Positions 11,250 through 22,559 of a stretch of 64,000 nucleotides of DNA are shown piece after piece. The notes beneath the pieces are model-generated. The model was not told the origin of the DNA. It did no database searches and saw only the letters and a list, made by a program, of their open reading frames with translations. Numbering within the stretch: the stretch's first letter is position 1; each line of letters starts with the position of its first letter. The stretch is from positions 33,836,485-33,900,484 of the forward strand of contig JAKSZT010054304.1 in NCBI GenBank assembly GCA_026826555.1. Direction: 5' to 3'. The stretch comes from Tolypeutes matacus. Taxonomy: Eukaryota; Chordata; Mammalia; Cingulata; Chlamyphoridae. Position numbers and translations under genes: made by a program.

Positions 11250-11845
11250 AGCGGGGGGGATTCTCAGTGACTGATCATATAGACCTTTGAAATTTTATAT
11301 TAAGCATATTATGAATCTAATATCCCAAAATTTCAAAAAGATAGTCAGTAGAACACTATTATATGTATATAGTCAGGAGAGACTCCTAAAAAGATGTCAC
11401 CCCACTCCAATACAGGTGTGTCAGGTTGCCAGCAAAAGCACGACTCACACAGTCTGATGGAAAGACATTTTACTCACACAGAGAAGAAACAAAGCAAGTT
11501 CAGCTTCACTAGTGGACATCAGTTCCCCATCTGCGGCCAAAGCAGGATGATGTTCTATGCACAGCATCCCTCTCTTGTGTTTGTGTGCTACTAAGGTGGG
11601 GGAACCCCACTCACTTCCCTCCAGGGACAGATATACCACCTGGATGTGAGCAGGATGTCATGCAACATGCCCACCAGAAGAAACATATGCTCAGAACAAT
11701 AGGGGAAGAAATATACCAGCAATCCCCTTATCTCCTAGGGATTTGTGTTTTATCCTGCCAGGCTGACACACCAGGTCCTGAGCACAGGATGAATTTGTGG
11801 GTCCCAGGGAAAGGCAGCAGGCTGCACTAGGACTGCCCCCCTATC

Positions 11846-11886
11846 ACACATACACACGTGCACACACATACACACACATATACATG
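11846..11886 (+). repeat. Imperfect (CA)n microsatellite
   Basis: Alternating CA units interrupted by TACACACG and TATACA. Confidence 0.85.
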
Positions 11887-13719
11887 ACTTTCTACAAAAT
11901 TCAGTGCACAGAAATTAAAATCCCAGGCAAAAGAATTTCCAGGAAAGAAATTCCTAGCCTTACCTCTGCACTTTGTAGAAATATTCCACCTATGTAACTT
12001 AGAGCAGTATATAGTTCATTGTCACAGAAGAATAAGCAGAAATAAGCATACATTGGAAACAAATCCCTAACTTAGACCTCATACGTATGGTCCTTTAACT
12101 TACAGGCCTAATAACCACAGAAGCTTTTAGAGGTTTTCAATACATGTTGGTATTTTTATTCAGAAAACAAAATAAAACAAAACTTCATGATGTTCCTGTC
12201 ATTGGTTTCCAAAGAGAATCCAGATGCTAGTAAAGAGGAGCCTATTCAATTTAAGTTGGCCATGCCTGCATATAAAGAAGACATACTCCATCTCATGGAT
12301 GAATTCATGGCAGAACCATGAAAGTGTTCTAACTGGAATGACCAATATAAGAATTGGTAAAATTATTAACTCGTCTATAATGCATGCCAAGTATCCTATT
12401 TAAACTCTCATTCCTGACAAAAACAGTAACTTTCTCTCTTTCCAGCTTCTGGGTATATAAATCCAATGAAATGAAGACATCAATCATGATTTTTAAATCT
12501 CAGTTCACATTAGGGGTGAAGAATTGAGTACAGAATTTTCTCCAGTCTTTTTTTCATTTCATTAAAAGAATATTTCACCATAAAAGTTAAATTCGATACA
12601 CACACAAAAAAGAAAAAACAGGTGTCACACTTCCTCAAATATAGTCCACAACTAAGGTACTAAAAGTTTCCATTTTTTCCAATTACTTATCACACCCTTT
12701 ACCTTTTTTCTTTAACTTACCACACATGAAAGAGTTCATGAGGTAACCAACAGGTTTATAGTCTACAAATTCAGGAACTAAAATAGCCTAGATAAAATCA
12801 AAGCACATATTAATAGAAATTATGATCCTTTTATATATTTTTAAAACCATGTATCTTGGTTCCTAAATGGCCCTTCATGAGTATGATTGTTATTATTATG
12901 CATAAATATTTTTAGTTAATAAAGATTAATAATTTTTGGTTAATAATGGCTAGCATAGAGTGGGAGATAGGAAAATGGAGTATGGCAGAGGAGACTTTCA
13001 TCATATTTTACCTTCGGTATTGTTAAAAACGTGTATAGTTGTTTACCTTTTTTGTAATTTAAAATTTAAAACAATTAAAAAAAGCTCAGGAAGCACTCTG
13101 AGAACCTCCACTACTAATGCGTTCAATCAGAGAACCTCTACAGTAGAGGGCATGGTAGAGTCAACATGGAAAATGGATGGTTTGTTATCAGTCATTCTCC
13201 AGCTGTGGTTTTGCTATGCAAACGTATTGCACCGTTTCTTCCTCCACCACAGAATGGAAAATGTGTCATCTTCATATTAAGCAATCCCATTTACCTAAAA
13301 GTCAGTTGTAACAACAAAACAAAAAGAGGGAAGTCATCAAATGTTGTAGACTTCCCAGCACTAAATGCTGCTCGTCTTTAACTCTTAAAATAACCCATAG
13401 ATACAAAAGTGATAAAATTGTATTTATATTCATATTTATGAATCAATCACATAATTTTCAGGGAAAAAATTAGTTTTCTGCCATTTAACACCAGTTGTTA
13501 ATCTGAAAAGGGTTTATGAAGAAAGCAAATATATTAAACACTTATAAAAAAAACACCCAGGATAGTCTATTTTTAAACACCGGTTGTTTACATGGATCCA
13601 TGTATATTCACTTTTGTGACTATAATGAGATGACTGAACTTCTGTGATTTTGAAATCTCTAAGTTTAACTGTTAATCAATTTGCTTCTTTTCCATTCATA
13701 TCCAGAGAGCACTTATTAA

Positions 13720-13895
13720 ATATCTATTGTGATATAATTAATAGTACAATTATAATGATATTCTTTCATCAATTGTAACAAAGTACCACACTAATGCAAG
13801 GTGTTAATGCAGGGAAAGTATATGGGAATTCTTTTTTCTGCGTGATTTTTCTGTAAACCGACAACTTCTCAAATAAAGAAATTAATTTAAAAATT
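13720..13895 (+). mobile_element. L1-type 3' tail fragment with the shared 3' module
   Basis: Contains AATTAATAGTACAATTATAA, then CATCAATTGTAACAAAGT, GGTGTTAATGCAGGG and ATATGGGAATTC, ending in a CAAATAAAGAAATTAATTTAAA tail. The same order recurs at 32640-32847 and 54160-54330, so this is a retrotransposon 3' end. Only the tail remains. Confidence 0.65.
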
Positions 13896-14089
13896 ATCCA
13901 TTATAAGCATGATACTTCACAAATCTCTGTGACATTATTTTTCTATTTTAAAAGTATACAAGTATTTATAACCTAATTAATAGAGTTAATTCTTTTATTA
14001 TGATTTTTCCACTGTGAATAGCTATACATCCGGGCACTTCTTTTTCCATGTATACACAAATTAAAAATAACACGTTTTTCTATAGTACT

Positions 14090-14300
14090 TTAGAATTTAT
14101 AAAGGACTTACACATAAGATTTTCATAATATCCTATGGGTTGGCAAGAAAGACAGTATTTTCCTTATGGATGCGTAGTTGGGGCTCAGAGAGGTCATGGA
14201 GCAACTGTCCTAACAGTTACTTAGCATTTATTGATTAAACTGAGGCTCTAATTAGGTCTCCTAGTACCAAGTCCTGCTCTCTTTCCCTGCTGCCTCTTTG
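14090..14300 (-). repeat. MIR SINE fragment
   Basis: GGGGCTCAGAGAGGTCATGG and CCTAGTACCAAGTCCTGCTC follow the antisense MIR core and tRNA-related part, diverged. Confidence 0.55.
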
Positions 14301-15640
14301 TCAGAATCCCTAGTTTTCAATTATGAGTGAATTATACTGTTCTAGGTTCTAAATGAAAAAAGTAGTGAGCTTAAATTGTCAAGAAAAAACAAGTGACCTG
14401 CATATTGCACATATTTAATAGATACTGAATAAGCAGAAAATGAAAATAGAGGTAGGAAATACTATGCAAACTTCTTTTAGAGATGAAAAGCATATGCTTG
14501 AGGAAAATGACATTCTTACACTTCATAAACATTTTATAGCACTCATTACTGAAATCTAAATGATATTTCTGTCCACAATAAAGTACATAACTGTTCTCTT
14601 TAGTAAGAATTGCAGATTTTGCCCTCCTAGTCCAATGTGAAGCTGTAAATACTGTCAAGAACATGGTCATTAGTTTCAATTTTCTTTTAATAGTTCTAAT
14701 GCAAAGTAGGGAGAATATTTGTAGGCCAATCAATAGCTGGCTGTTAATCTCAAGGTCGAATTACATGCTTGATGGGAAAATCACTTGAATTTTCCAGTGT
14801 ACAGTTCTGGCAGTCCTGTTCTCCGAAATCAAATCATTTTGTAGCTGAGGTAATCTATTTCTCCTTACTAATTAAGTAACTTTAAAGCCTGCAGGAATAG
14901 AGAGAGATAGATGATTTTTGAAGAACTAACAAATGAAACTTACTTATGCAAACTGTTGAATTACCCCTCTACTTTTTGCTAGTTAAGTGTTCTGGTAAAT
15001 TTTAAGCCAACCAAGAATGACTCATGTGGAAATCTTGCATCCTCGCACTCAAACTAGAATGATTCCGGCGCATTCCAGCCTCCAGGTCTTGGTGGTTCCC
15101 TCTCTCTCAAGTCACTATAATCTGACCTGTGATTTCTGTTCTGGAAGGAAAGGAGGCCTGGGAATCCCGAGGAATAACCCTGCAATACCACCAACACACG
15201 CAGTCCTGTCGAGTGGTGGTGATCAGGATGCAAACCCAATTAAAGCACTGTCATCTGACAGAGTCACTTTCTCTGTCCCCTCCCTGACTAGTGTTCATTC
15301 CCAACAGTACTCCAAGATGCCCAGGCAAGCAGTAGAACAGGTCACACACCACATGCCCACAGACCATCAAGGTTTCAGGACCCCGTTTCCTCCAGCTCAT
15401 TAAGTGAAGACTCAGGAGAGGCACTGGCTGGAGTCACCCTGGCGTCCTTGTTTACTCTACAGACCAGATGGTCTCGGGCGAGTCGCTAGAGCAGGGCTGT
15501 AAACAACAAATGAGGCGCGGGGAGAGGGCATGCACTCGAAAGCGGAAGGAAAAGCCTGTTAATTCAAAATAGGACAATTGTACTCTGGCTCGCAGCAAGA
15601 CACCTTTTTCTGCTAGGGAATCATCACTCCTGTTTGAGGG
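14301..15640. other. RGS2 upstream flank, no element recognised
   Basis: Between 14.3 and 15.6 kb I recognise no repeat. GC content rises from about 15.0 kb towards the RGS2 CpG-rich promoter. An open frame at 15017-15403 has no protein-like features and is probably chance. Confidence 0.4.
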
Positions 15641-15821
15641 TCAGGAGTACTTCAAGCTGAGTGAGGGAACAATAAGCGCCCCGATACAGCCCTCGGATCC
15701 CGCCCGCCGCCACGTTTTGGCAAAGGTTGCCGGCGACGTCTTACAGAGAAAGATCTCTTCCCACTCGGCTCCCGGCAGGCCGCCCATTTTGGCCCGAGTG
15801 CGCACGAAGTCGGCGGCCGCC

Positions 15822-15828
15822 TACGTCA
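15822..15828 (+). promoter_or_regulatory. CRE-like site TACGTCA
   Basis: Seven of eight bases match the palindromic CRE TGACGTCA in the form T-ACGTCA. It lies about 155 bp upstream of the TATA box. CREB/ATF binding is inferred from the motif only. Confidence 0.5.
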
Positions 15829-15912
15829 GCAGCGTCCCAACTCCGAGACCCTTCGGCAATGGCAGTTACAGCCGAGAGCCGGCACTGGCCCCACCCCGTG
15901 CCCCGCAGCTGA

Positions 15913-15917
15913 CCAAT
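15913..15917 (+). promoter_or_regulatory. CCAAT box
   Basis: CCAAT in the context CTGACCAATCCGCG, a good NF-Y type match (CCAATC), 64 bp upstream of the TATA box. Confidence 0.65.
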
Positions 15918-15976
15918 CCGCGCCACCCGGAGGCGGGACCGGCGCCGGGAGATCCTGTCCCTGTGCCTCTGGCCCT

Positions 15977-15984
15977 TATAAATA
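15977..15984 (+). promoter_or_regulatory. RGS2: TATA box of RGS2
   Basis: TATAAATA in the context GGCCCTTATAAATACCGCGG. The usual 25-30 bp spacing puts transcription start at about 16007-16014. That gives a short leader of some 20-28 nt before the ATG at 16035. Confidence 0.8.
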
Positions 15985-16034
15985 CCGCGGCGCGCGCACG
16001 ACCGCAAACTGCTCGCCCCAGCTGGAGAACGATA

Positions 16035-18623
16035 ATGCAAAGTGCTATGTTCTTGGCTGTCCAGCACGACTGCAGACAAATGGACAAAAACGCTGGCAGC
16101 GGCTCCAAGAGCGAAGAGAAGCGGGAGAAGATGAAGCGGACTCTGTGAGTACTGCGTTGTCCTTTTCCCCACCAGCCTCCCCTCGGCGAGGCTGCTTGTC
16201 CCGGTTTGCTGCAAATGCTGTAGCTCGGTCTCGGCTTTGAAGATAGGAAACTCTGTAGCCTGTGTCTCTGCAGAAAAAAAGAAACCTGGAAAAGGTTAAT
16301 CTGCTAATTAAGGCTAAATCTGTGTATATATTTTTGGTATGTATTTATTTTGTTGCGTGAGCGAAGGACTACCAGGTAGAGTTTAGGGCGGTGGTAGATG
16401 CGCTAAGAAATCGCGGGTTTCCCTCTAGCTCCCTTTCCCCCCGTGCATTTAAAATGACATCAGAGGCTAAATGCCAGCCAGGATTCGAACATTGCATTAT
16501 GAATACTGATCATCTTATGCAGCTGATGCTGGTTCTGCGTATCCTTGTTTTAAATTCATTCTTGTCTTTTAATTGAAGAGCACATCACACCCACTCACGA
16601 CCGTGGAACAAATGATTGTTCTGCAGCATCTTTTAAAATCATTGTTGTAGTTGAGCGGGGAGAGGGAGATAAATCACACATACCTCTTTGTACGCAGCCT
16701 CTGGCTTAGTCCAGAGCCTCCCACTCTAAGAGTAGAAGGGGAAAGAGTCGAATGGCTCAAGGCAGTTCCTCTTTTGTTTTCCGTCCTGTGTGATATGCCT
16801 TAGAGTCGTAATTAGCCTTTCAAAGAAAGTGCTGCCCTTTGCCGGCCAGAAATAGCAACTGCCTTTTGAAGTACACAAACGAATTCAATTAAGATACGTA
16901 GTGATTTTAAGTTATTTAAGTAGCCCTACCTTTAGATATAAAACTGGTAGTTATGTTCAGATAGATGGATGAAACTGTGTTCAGTATATTAGGTACTGGA
17001 TTTAACATTAAATGAGTGAAACTTGTCTCCCTTGGAGAGTAATTGAATTACTTGGTTTTATTTGCTTTGTTGCTATGGGGTGACTTTACTGCAGCTCAGC
17101 TGCAGTAGCATTTTCAAGGGTTGCCTCTTAGTGAATAACCTGGGTTTTTGTTTGTTTGTTTTTAAGGTTAAAAGATTGGAAGACCCGTTTGAGCTACTTC
17201 TTGCAAAATTCCTCCACCCCTGGGAAGCCCAAAACCGGGAAGAAAAGCAAACAGCAAACTCTTGTCAAGTAAGTAGAAAATTCTATTCATGCAAATATGA
17301 ATCTCTAGCTGCTGGACTGAAAAGAGGAACTCTGATGTGCATAAGCTAATGTGCAGAGCTTCTCTTGCAGGCCTTCTCCTGAGGAAGCACAGCTGTGGTC
17401 AGAAGCATTTGATGAGCTGCTAGCCAGTAAATGTAAGTTAACCTCTTGAATTTGATCCATTTCAAAGAGTCTGGGAAGTTCATGTCCACCCAACAGAGCA
17501 GCAGTTTGATGGGAATTAGACTTTACAGTCACTATAGCATAAGGCCTATTTTTTTATCTGCCCATTTTCCAGTGTTTCCAGTGTTAAGCCATGTTTAACC
17601 ATGTATTCACTTAAGATGGTGGGGAAACTAAAGCAGCAGTTGCTCATAATTAAAGTTGAATCAGCTTTTCCATGGCAGGCATATTTTCTAACAGCTTAGA
17701 TCCCGAGAATTTATGGCTCCACTATAAATATTTATTTTGCATTGACAGCAAAGTTAAATTTTTGTATTTATGTAGCAGAAAAATGCCAATTTAAGCATTT
17801 TTCTTTCTAGCATCTTAGCCTTTAAATTAAAACACTAAATTCTGAGGATTACAAGTTTGAATGAAATCTAGAAAATTACTATCATCTAGAAATCATTAAA
17901 ATATGGGGAATAGGAAAAGTACTAGAAATAAAATATAAGGGATTCTTTGGTCACTCAGTTCTTGACATTCTACATGTTTTTTTCCTTCAGATGGTCTTGC
18001 TGCATTCAGGGCTTTTTTAAAATCTGAATTCTGTGAAGAAAATATTGAATTCTGGCTGGCCTGTGAAGATTTCAAAAAAACCAAGTCACCCCAAAAGCTG
18101 TCTTCAAAAGCAAGGAAAATATATACTGACTTCATAGAAAAAGAAGCACCAAAAGAGGTAAAAAAAAAAAAAAAGAAAAAGAAAAATCCTCATTTCACCG
18201 TATTTTTGAACATCCTTAGCACCAAAGTGAAACAAGAATTGAAGGGATGTCAGATTAAAAGGGTGGGGAGGAATGGTTGAAGGGATTCTTCTCCCCCATC
18301 CTAGCTTTCAATTAAGTTTCTCCAAGGACTGGCTGGGGGTTTTGTTTTTTGTGTTTTTTCCCCCAAATATTAGATTTCACTATCTCTAACTTGAATATTG
18401 AATAAACCAATTTTCTGTTTTATTTCAGATAAACATAGACTTTCAAACCAAAACTCTAATTGCCCAAAGTATACAAGAGGCTACAAGTGGCTGCTTTACA
18501 ACTGCCCAGAAAAGGGTATACAGCTTGATGGAAAACAACTCTTATCCCCGTTTCTTGGAGTCAGAATTCTACCAAGACTTGTGTAAAAAGCCACAGATCA
18601 CTACAGAGCCCCATGCTACATGA
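16035..18623 (+). CDS. RGS2: Regulator of G-protein signalling 2 (five coding exons)
   Basis: RGS2 is a GTPase-activating protein that turns off G-alpha subunits, preferentially Gq/11, at the plasma membrane, shortening receptor signals such as vasoconstrictor responses. Coding exons: 16035-16144, 17167-17268, 17371-17432, 17991-18157, 18429-18623 (636 nt, 211 residues plus stop, the usual length). All introns are GT-AG, with donors GTGAGT, GTAAGT, GTAAGT, GTAAAA and acceptors after AAG, CAG, CAG, CAG. The N-terminus begins [15 protein letters not shown], followed by the basic amphipathic helix (about 32-66) used for membrane binding. The RGS box covers about residues 83-199, with the helix [17 protein letters not shown]. 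Cys106, Asn184 and Glu191, the residues that set Gq preference in the human protein, are all present, as are Asn109 and Asn149. Met5, Met16 and Met33, known alternative starts, are kept. From memory of the human protein, differences include Gln15, Asn19, Ser24, Thr68-Leu69-Val70 and Ser161. No frameshift or lost key residue. Confidence 0.98.
16145..17166 (+). other. RGS2 intron 1
   Basis: Opens with GTGAGT and closes with a T-rich tract and AAG. The first 300 bases stay fairly GC-rich, continuing the promoter island. No repeat was recognised, and intronic enhancer content cannot be judged from one sequence. Introns 2 (17269-17370), 3 (17433-17990) and 4 (18158-18428) are likewise free of obvious repeats apart from a short A-rich run after the intron 4 donor. 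Confidence 0.9.
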
Positions 18624-19315
18624 GATGCAAAAGGGAGCACAAAAATGGAGAGAACATTGCATTTTTTTCCTAAGGGGAAAGGCTGTGATCTGCCAAAAAC
18701 CAAATGACTGGCCTTGAATTCAACCTGGGTGTTTAGGAAACATCACTCAGAACTATTGATTCAAAGTTGGGTAGTGAATCAGAAAGCTGGTAACAGTGGA
18801 GGAGAAGCTTGTGTTGAAATGGCTTCCCTCACTGTGTGTAGAACACAGAGGGAATACGTGGTTTGAACATGGTGCGTCTCACACTAGAAACACAGGGATG
18901 TGAAATGAAAGAGACCATGTGATACTATCAATCCAGAAGCACTTAAAATCAATAGGTCTGGGACTATGTGGCCTTAGCTAGTGTACATCTTTCCCTAAAT
19001 CAGTCCGTGTTACCACATAGTGGTTTGGGTTTTAGTTTTTTTGTTGTTGTTTTTTTTTTTTTAGTACAAAGTAACATTAACATGTTTACTATGTGCAAGA
19101 GTATTGAAGTGCTTTTGACTACAGATCTCAGTACTGTGTTGTCTCATGTAATGCGGAAACTGAAACAGTTTGAATTGTTAAATGGTGTGTGAAACAGAAT
19201 GAGTGGTCGTATAGAAAACTGCCGTGTTCTTTGAGTGCCAAAAACTGTCTTGAAGGCAGCTAATCTTTGAGTGGTCTTTGAAAACTTTTAATAAATTTAT
19301 TTTGATAAATAATGT
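18624..19315 (+). other. RGS2: RGS2 3' untranslated region
   Basis: Runs from the TGA stop at 18621-18623 to a predicted cleavage site near 19310-19320. AT-rich, with a T tract at about 19040-19062. It has ATTTA-like words (TTTATTTTGATAAATAA near the end), which would fit the short-lived RGS2 message, but the link is inferred. Confidence 0.75.
19290..19295 (+). terminator. RGS2: Poly(A) signal AATAAA of RGS2
   Basis: Canonical AATAAA in TTTTAATAAATTTATTTTG, followed by a second AATAAT-type word at about 19308. The distance from the stop codon, about 670 nt, fits the known RGS2 message. Confidence 0.8.
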
Positions 19316-20600
19316 CATTGATCACTTGGTGAGCCCAAGTATTCTTTAAATTTTCTTATGTAATAGGAAGTATGACAGATTAAAAAGGAGATCATCTCGT
19401 TCTTTCTGGTAATGGAGAGTTAATGTGCCTACCCAGTGAAAATTGACAGTCCTCAGAATTGAAAAGTGATGGTGGCAGGGAAGACATAATCTTATCCCCT
19501 ATTGTTTAAAGCTATTAAGCATTTTGTAGGTCAAAGGACATCAAATCACATCTTTAGAACCACCCTGGAATCAAGCTTGTTAATGAAGGCAAAAGAACAT
19601 TGACCTAAAGCCCTTTTGTGAATATGTTAAGGAGCAGTGAAATCTGAGAAGTAAAATAATGTAATGGAGAAAAGCACCAAAAAAATTATTCACATAACTA
19701 AGCCTTTCAAAAGAAGAAAGGAACCAAGTGTAGGTAATATAGACCTGCCTTTTTTTTTGTTATTTTCTTTCTCTTGGTTCCAAGTTCCCACACACAATAT
19801 TGGCATGAGCTTGTAAGTTACCTGAAATTGTTCACTTCCGTGATAATCAATACAAAATATCAGAATTTTCCTGATTCTCCTGCCTTCATTTGGCCCAGAG
19901 AGAATCTGGTGGTGGTTTCAGCTAATGATGAGAGCACTATTTTTCCTTAGACTTAATCCACAAATGTGCTCTTTTTCCTAGTTGAGAGAGGTAGCCCTTG
20001 GATCAGTGTTAATTTTTTTAAATGACTGCTTAAAAAGAGATACCCTTTCCTTCTCCAGCAGGCTGTTATTTCAACCTTGAGTAGAATTTTAATAAAAAAG
20101 GAAAGGGAGCCCTCATCTTGGGATCAGAAAACCTGAGTTCCCATAATGACTTCATTCCTCAAAACTCTTGTGACCTTGGGAGTCTATGTTACCTTCCCCT
20201 GTTCCTCATTTTATACCTTCCTGTAGATCTCATTGTTTTCTGTGAGGCTATCACAGAAGTAAGGGGCTTTAGAAATTAGAAAGCCCTGAAATGCATTTAT
20301 TTCCAATTTTCCAAAATTAAAATATGACCTTCAATAGTTTAAATACTGTTCTGTTGTGATTGCACTGATTTTTCATCTTAAAGTCAACTGAACTTCCCAA
20401 CATCAACAGGCACAAGCTTCCTAAGAAATTTTGCCGTGTCCACTCCTGTATCATCAGCAGCCAAAAAATAATAGGGACTCCGTAAACATTTGTTGACTAA
20501 ATGGGTTCTAAAGGGTCATTGAAACAGATGTTTCTTAGGAGAATACATTTGTCAGGTCTGCACGATCCTTAATTTGAAAAGGTTTGGGCCAAAATAGGAA
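19316..20600. other. RGS2 downstream flank
   Basis: Nothing coding. A diverged MIR-like stretch lies at about 20115-20300 (GGATCAGAAAACCTGAGTTC, then TTGTGACCTTGGGAGTCTA). The rest is unassigned. Confidence 0.45.
20115..20300 (+). repeat. Diverged MIR SINE
   Basis: Follows the MIR order: GATCAGAAAACCTGAGTTCC, TTGTGACCTTGGGAGTC, CCTGTTCCTCATTTTATACC and GTGAGGCTATCACAG. Confidence 0.55.
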
Positions 20601-20619
20601 GTCATACCATGAATGCAGT

Positions 20620-21420
20620 TGGTCACCAAGTCCATTCTCCATCTCTCCATCACCACCCTAATCATAGATACCATCATCTGATGCCTGGACAACTACAATA
20701 GTCTCAACTCATCTCCCCACATTCACTCTTCCCACCCTTCCCATGTGTTCCCTGCTTTTTTGCTCTATGAATCCTTTCATAGCACAAACTTGATCTTGTT
20801 TCCTCTTGCTTATAAATCTTTGACAGGTTTCCCAAATAATTAGTGTAAAGGCAGTATCCCTAATACAATGGAACACCTGCAGGTTTAACCCCTCATCCCA
20901 CCAACCTCATCCGCCATGTTTCCCCCACCCAGCTCTCTCTGCCACCACCACTGGCCTACTTCCATTCCCTTGTAGTTGCAATGCCCACTGACCTCACAGG
21001 GCCTTTGCAGGCAATAGTCCTTCTGCATGGAATGCAGTTTTAGCTCTTACTCATTATTCACATATCCATCCAATTGTCACTTCCTCAGTGACGCCTTCCC
21101 TGACCTCCTTACCAAGGTCAGATCCCATTTTAGATGTTCTTATAGCACTGTGGATCTCTAATTTAGGGCACTTAATAGAGTTTCAAGTTCACATTAACTT
21201 GTATGATTATTTGATAATNNNNNNNNNNTTAATAGAGTTTCAAGTTCACATTAACTTGTATGATTATTTGATAATTCTGTGCCATCCCCACTAGATTATG
21301 GATGCCATGATTTGAGGACCTTGTACCTTCCTGCTCACCACTGCATCCCAACACCTAGCATGATGCTTGGCATACAACAGGAATAGCACAATTTTTTGTT
21401 GAATGGATGAATGAATATTA
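20620..21420 (+). repeat. L2 LINE 3' region
   Basis: Runs in L2 order: CTGGACAACTACAATAGTCT, CTCACAGGGCCTTTGCA, CACTTCCTCAGTGACGCCTT, CCCTGACCTCCTTACC, ACCACTGCATCCCAACACCT, and a 3' end with GTTGAATGGATGAATGAATA. It is interrupted by the 10-N gap at 21219-21228 and its duplicated flank. Confidence 0.8.
21172..21275. other. Assembly gap (10 N) between identical 47-bp flanks
   Basis: Bases 21172-21218 and 21229-21275 are identical over 47 bp (each starts TTAATAGAGTTTCAAGTTCA and ends TATTTGATAAT), with exactly ten N between. The surrounding L2 reads on without this extra copy, so the natural reading is two contig ends that were scaffolded without merging their overlap. A true 47-bp tandem duplication is the less likely alternative. 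Confidence 0.9.
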
Positions 21421-21429
21421 ATCTTGTAA

Positions 21430-22555
21430 ACAAGTTTCAGTGAAAATTGAAGTACCTACCAATGCACAAGGAAATAAGAACAAGATTTTAACAGCCCTGT
21501 TGTCTCAAATGTTTAAAAATATCTGCAGAGCTTTTTTCCCTTGGGCAAAAAAGAAATAAGTCATACTGGTATGTTATCTAAGACTTTGAACATTTAATAG
21601 AAGTAGAAGCCCATACTGTAGTAACAAAAAATAAAGAGGTTTGACTTTTTCAAGGCTGCTCCAAGCACAGGCTTTTTTTCAGGTGGCATTTTCCAATGTT
21701 CTCTAGTTTGGAACAAACTGAAATAGATTTAAGATTAGAAACCACATGCCTCCACAAATAAATATCACTTAATGTTCCAGTTTCTCAGAGTTCATACATT
21801 TAGGATCCACATTAATTTTTACAGTCCATTTTAATATTATTCCATTTTTTCATATATTTTAAGCTCAGGAAGTTTTCAGAACATAGTAATTCCATATATT
21901 CCCACTGAAAAAAAATCAAAAGAAATTATATGTTATCTGTTGTGTGTACACAGGGGAGGCAATAAATGACTTTCAATTAAATAGCTTTAAATGATCACTG
22001 AAAATTTCATAGTAAGCAGATCTTTGGTATAGAGGTGGGTTTATTTTTTAACCACAATATTTGATCATTTGTAGTGATGATTCTCACTTTGCAGGATGGG
22101 AGAGTGAAGACATGAAGTGGTTGTGAATTTCTCTGTGTTATGAGAAATGTGGATGGAAGTGCATTGTGCATTTGGACAGCATGGAAACCATGGGGTATCT
22201 GCCCTGTGTGAGGCATTATACTATTTCTCAGTTTGTTTTCCTATGTTAGCCCAAAATTGCAGCCAAAGAAGGAGTTAGTCTGACTTTATAAAGAGCATTA
22301 ACGCTATTGAACAGTGAACAATGACATACACAGAGATTCCAGGGGTCTGGATTTGATAACATGACAACTTTAGAAAACCATTTTTGTCAATCGCAAGCAG
22401 ATGAGGTGTTTCTAATTTTCTGCATCCTAGCTAAAGAGCAGCTTAGAGTTGCTTGAGGTGATATAACAATGCAAAGAAGCTCCTCCTATGACCTAAAGGA
22501 TGAAAATAGAAATATTAATCGTTATGGTCCATGATCCAGCACAACCAGCCCACAT
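21430..22555. other. Intergenic, nothing recognised
   Basis: AT-rich. No repeat ends, open frames of interest or RNA genes were seen. Confidence 0.4.
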
Positions 22556-22559
22556 AATA

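Larger units (their letters stand above)
10801..13585. other. Intergenic, mostly unassigned
   Basis: Apart from the A-tailed segment near 11.2 kb and a (CA)-rich run near 11.85 kb, nothing could be assigned. The more GC-balanced block 11390-11830 looks like a decayed LTR or insertion but has no recognisable ends. The rest is AT-rich. Confidence 0.35.
15640..16190 (+). promoter_or_regulatory. RGS2: RGS2 CpG-island promoter
   Basis: This is the only strongly GC- and CpG-rich block in the window, with GCGGCCGC at 15813, CGGCGCCGGGAG at about 15938 and GCGGCGCGCGCACG at about 15987. It spans the transcription start and first coding exon of RGS2. Inside are a CRE-like TACGTCA, a CCAAT box and a TATA box in promoter order (listed separately). 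In RGS2, rapid induction by receptor and cAMP signalling is known. These sites fit such control, but binding is inferred. Confidence 0.8.

Noticed and set aside
15741..16214. 157-codon open frame on the minus strand over the RGS2 promoter
   Set aside because: GC-rich CpG island DNA lacks stop codons on all frames. It overlaps the promoter and exon 1 of RGS2 and has no recognisable domain.
21088..21294. Repeated peptide around the N run suggesting a tandem protein repeat
   Set aside because: It is produced by the duplicated 47-bp flanks of an assembly gap inside an L2.
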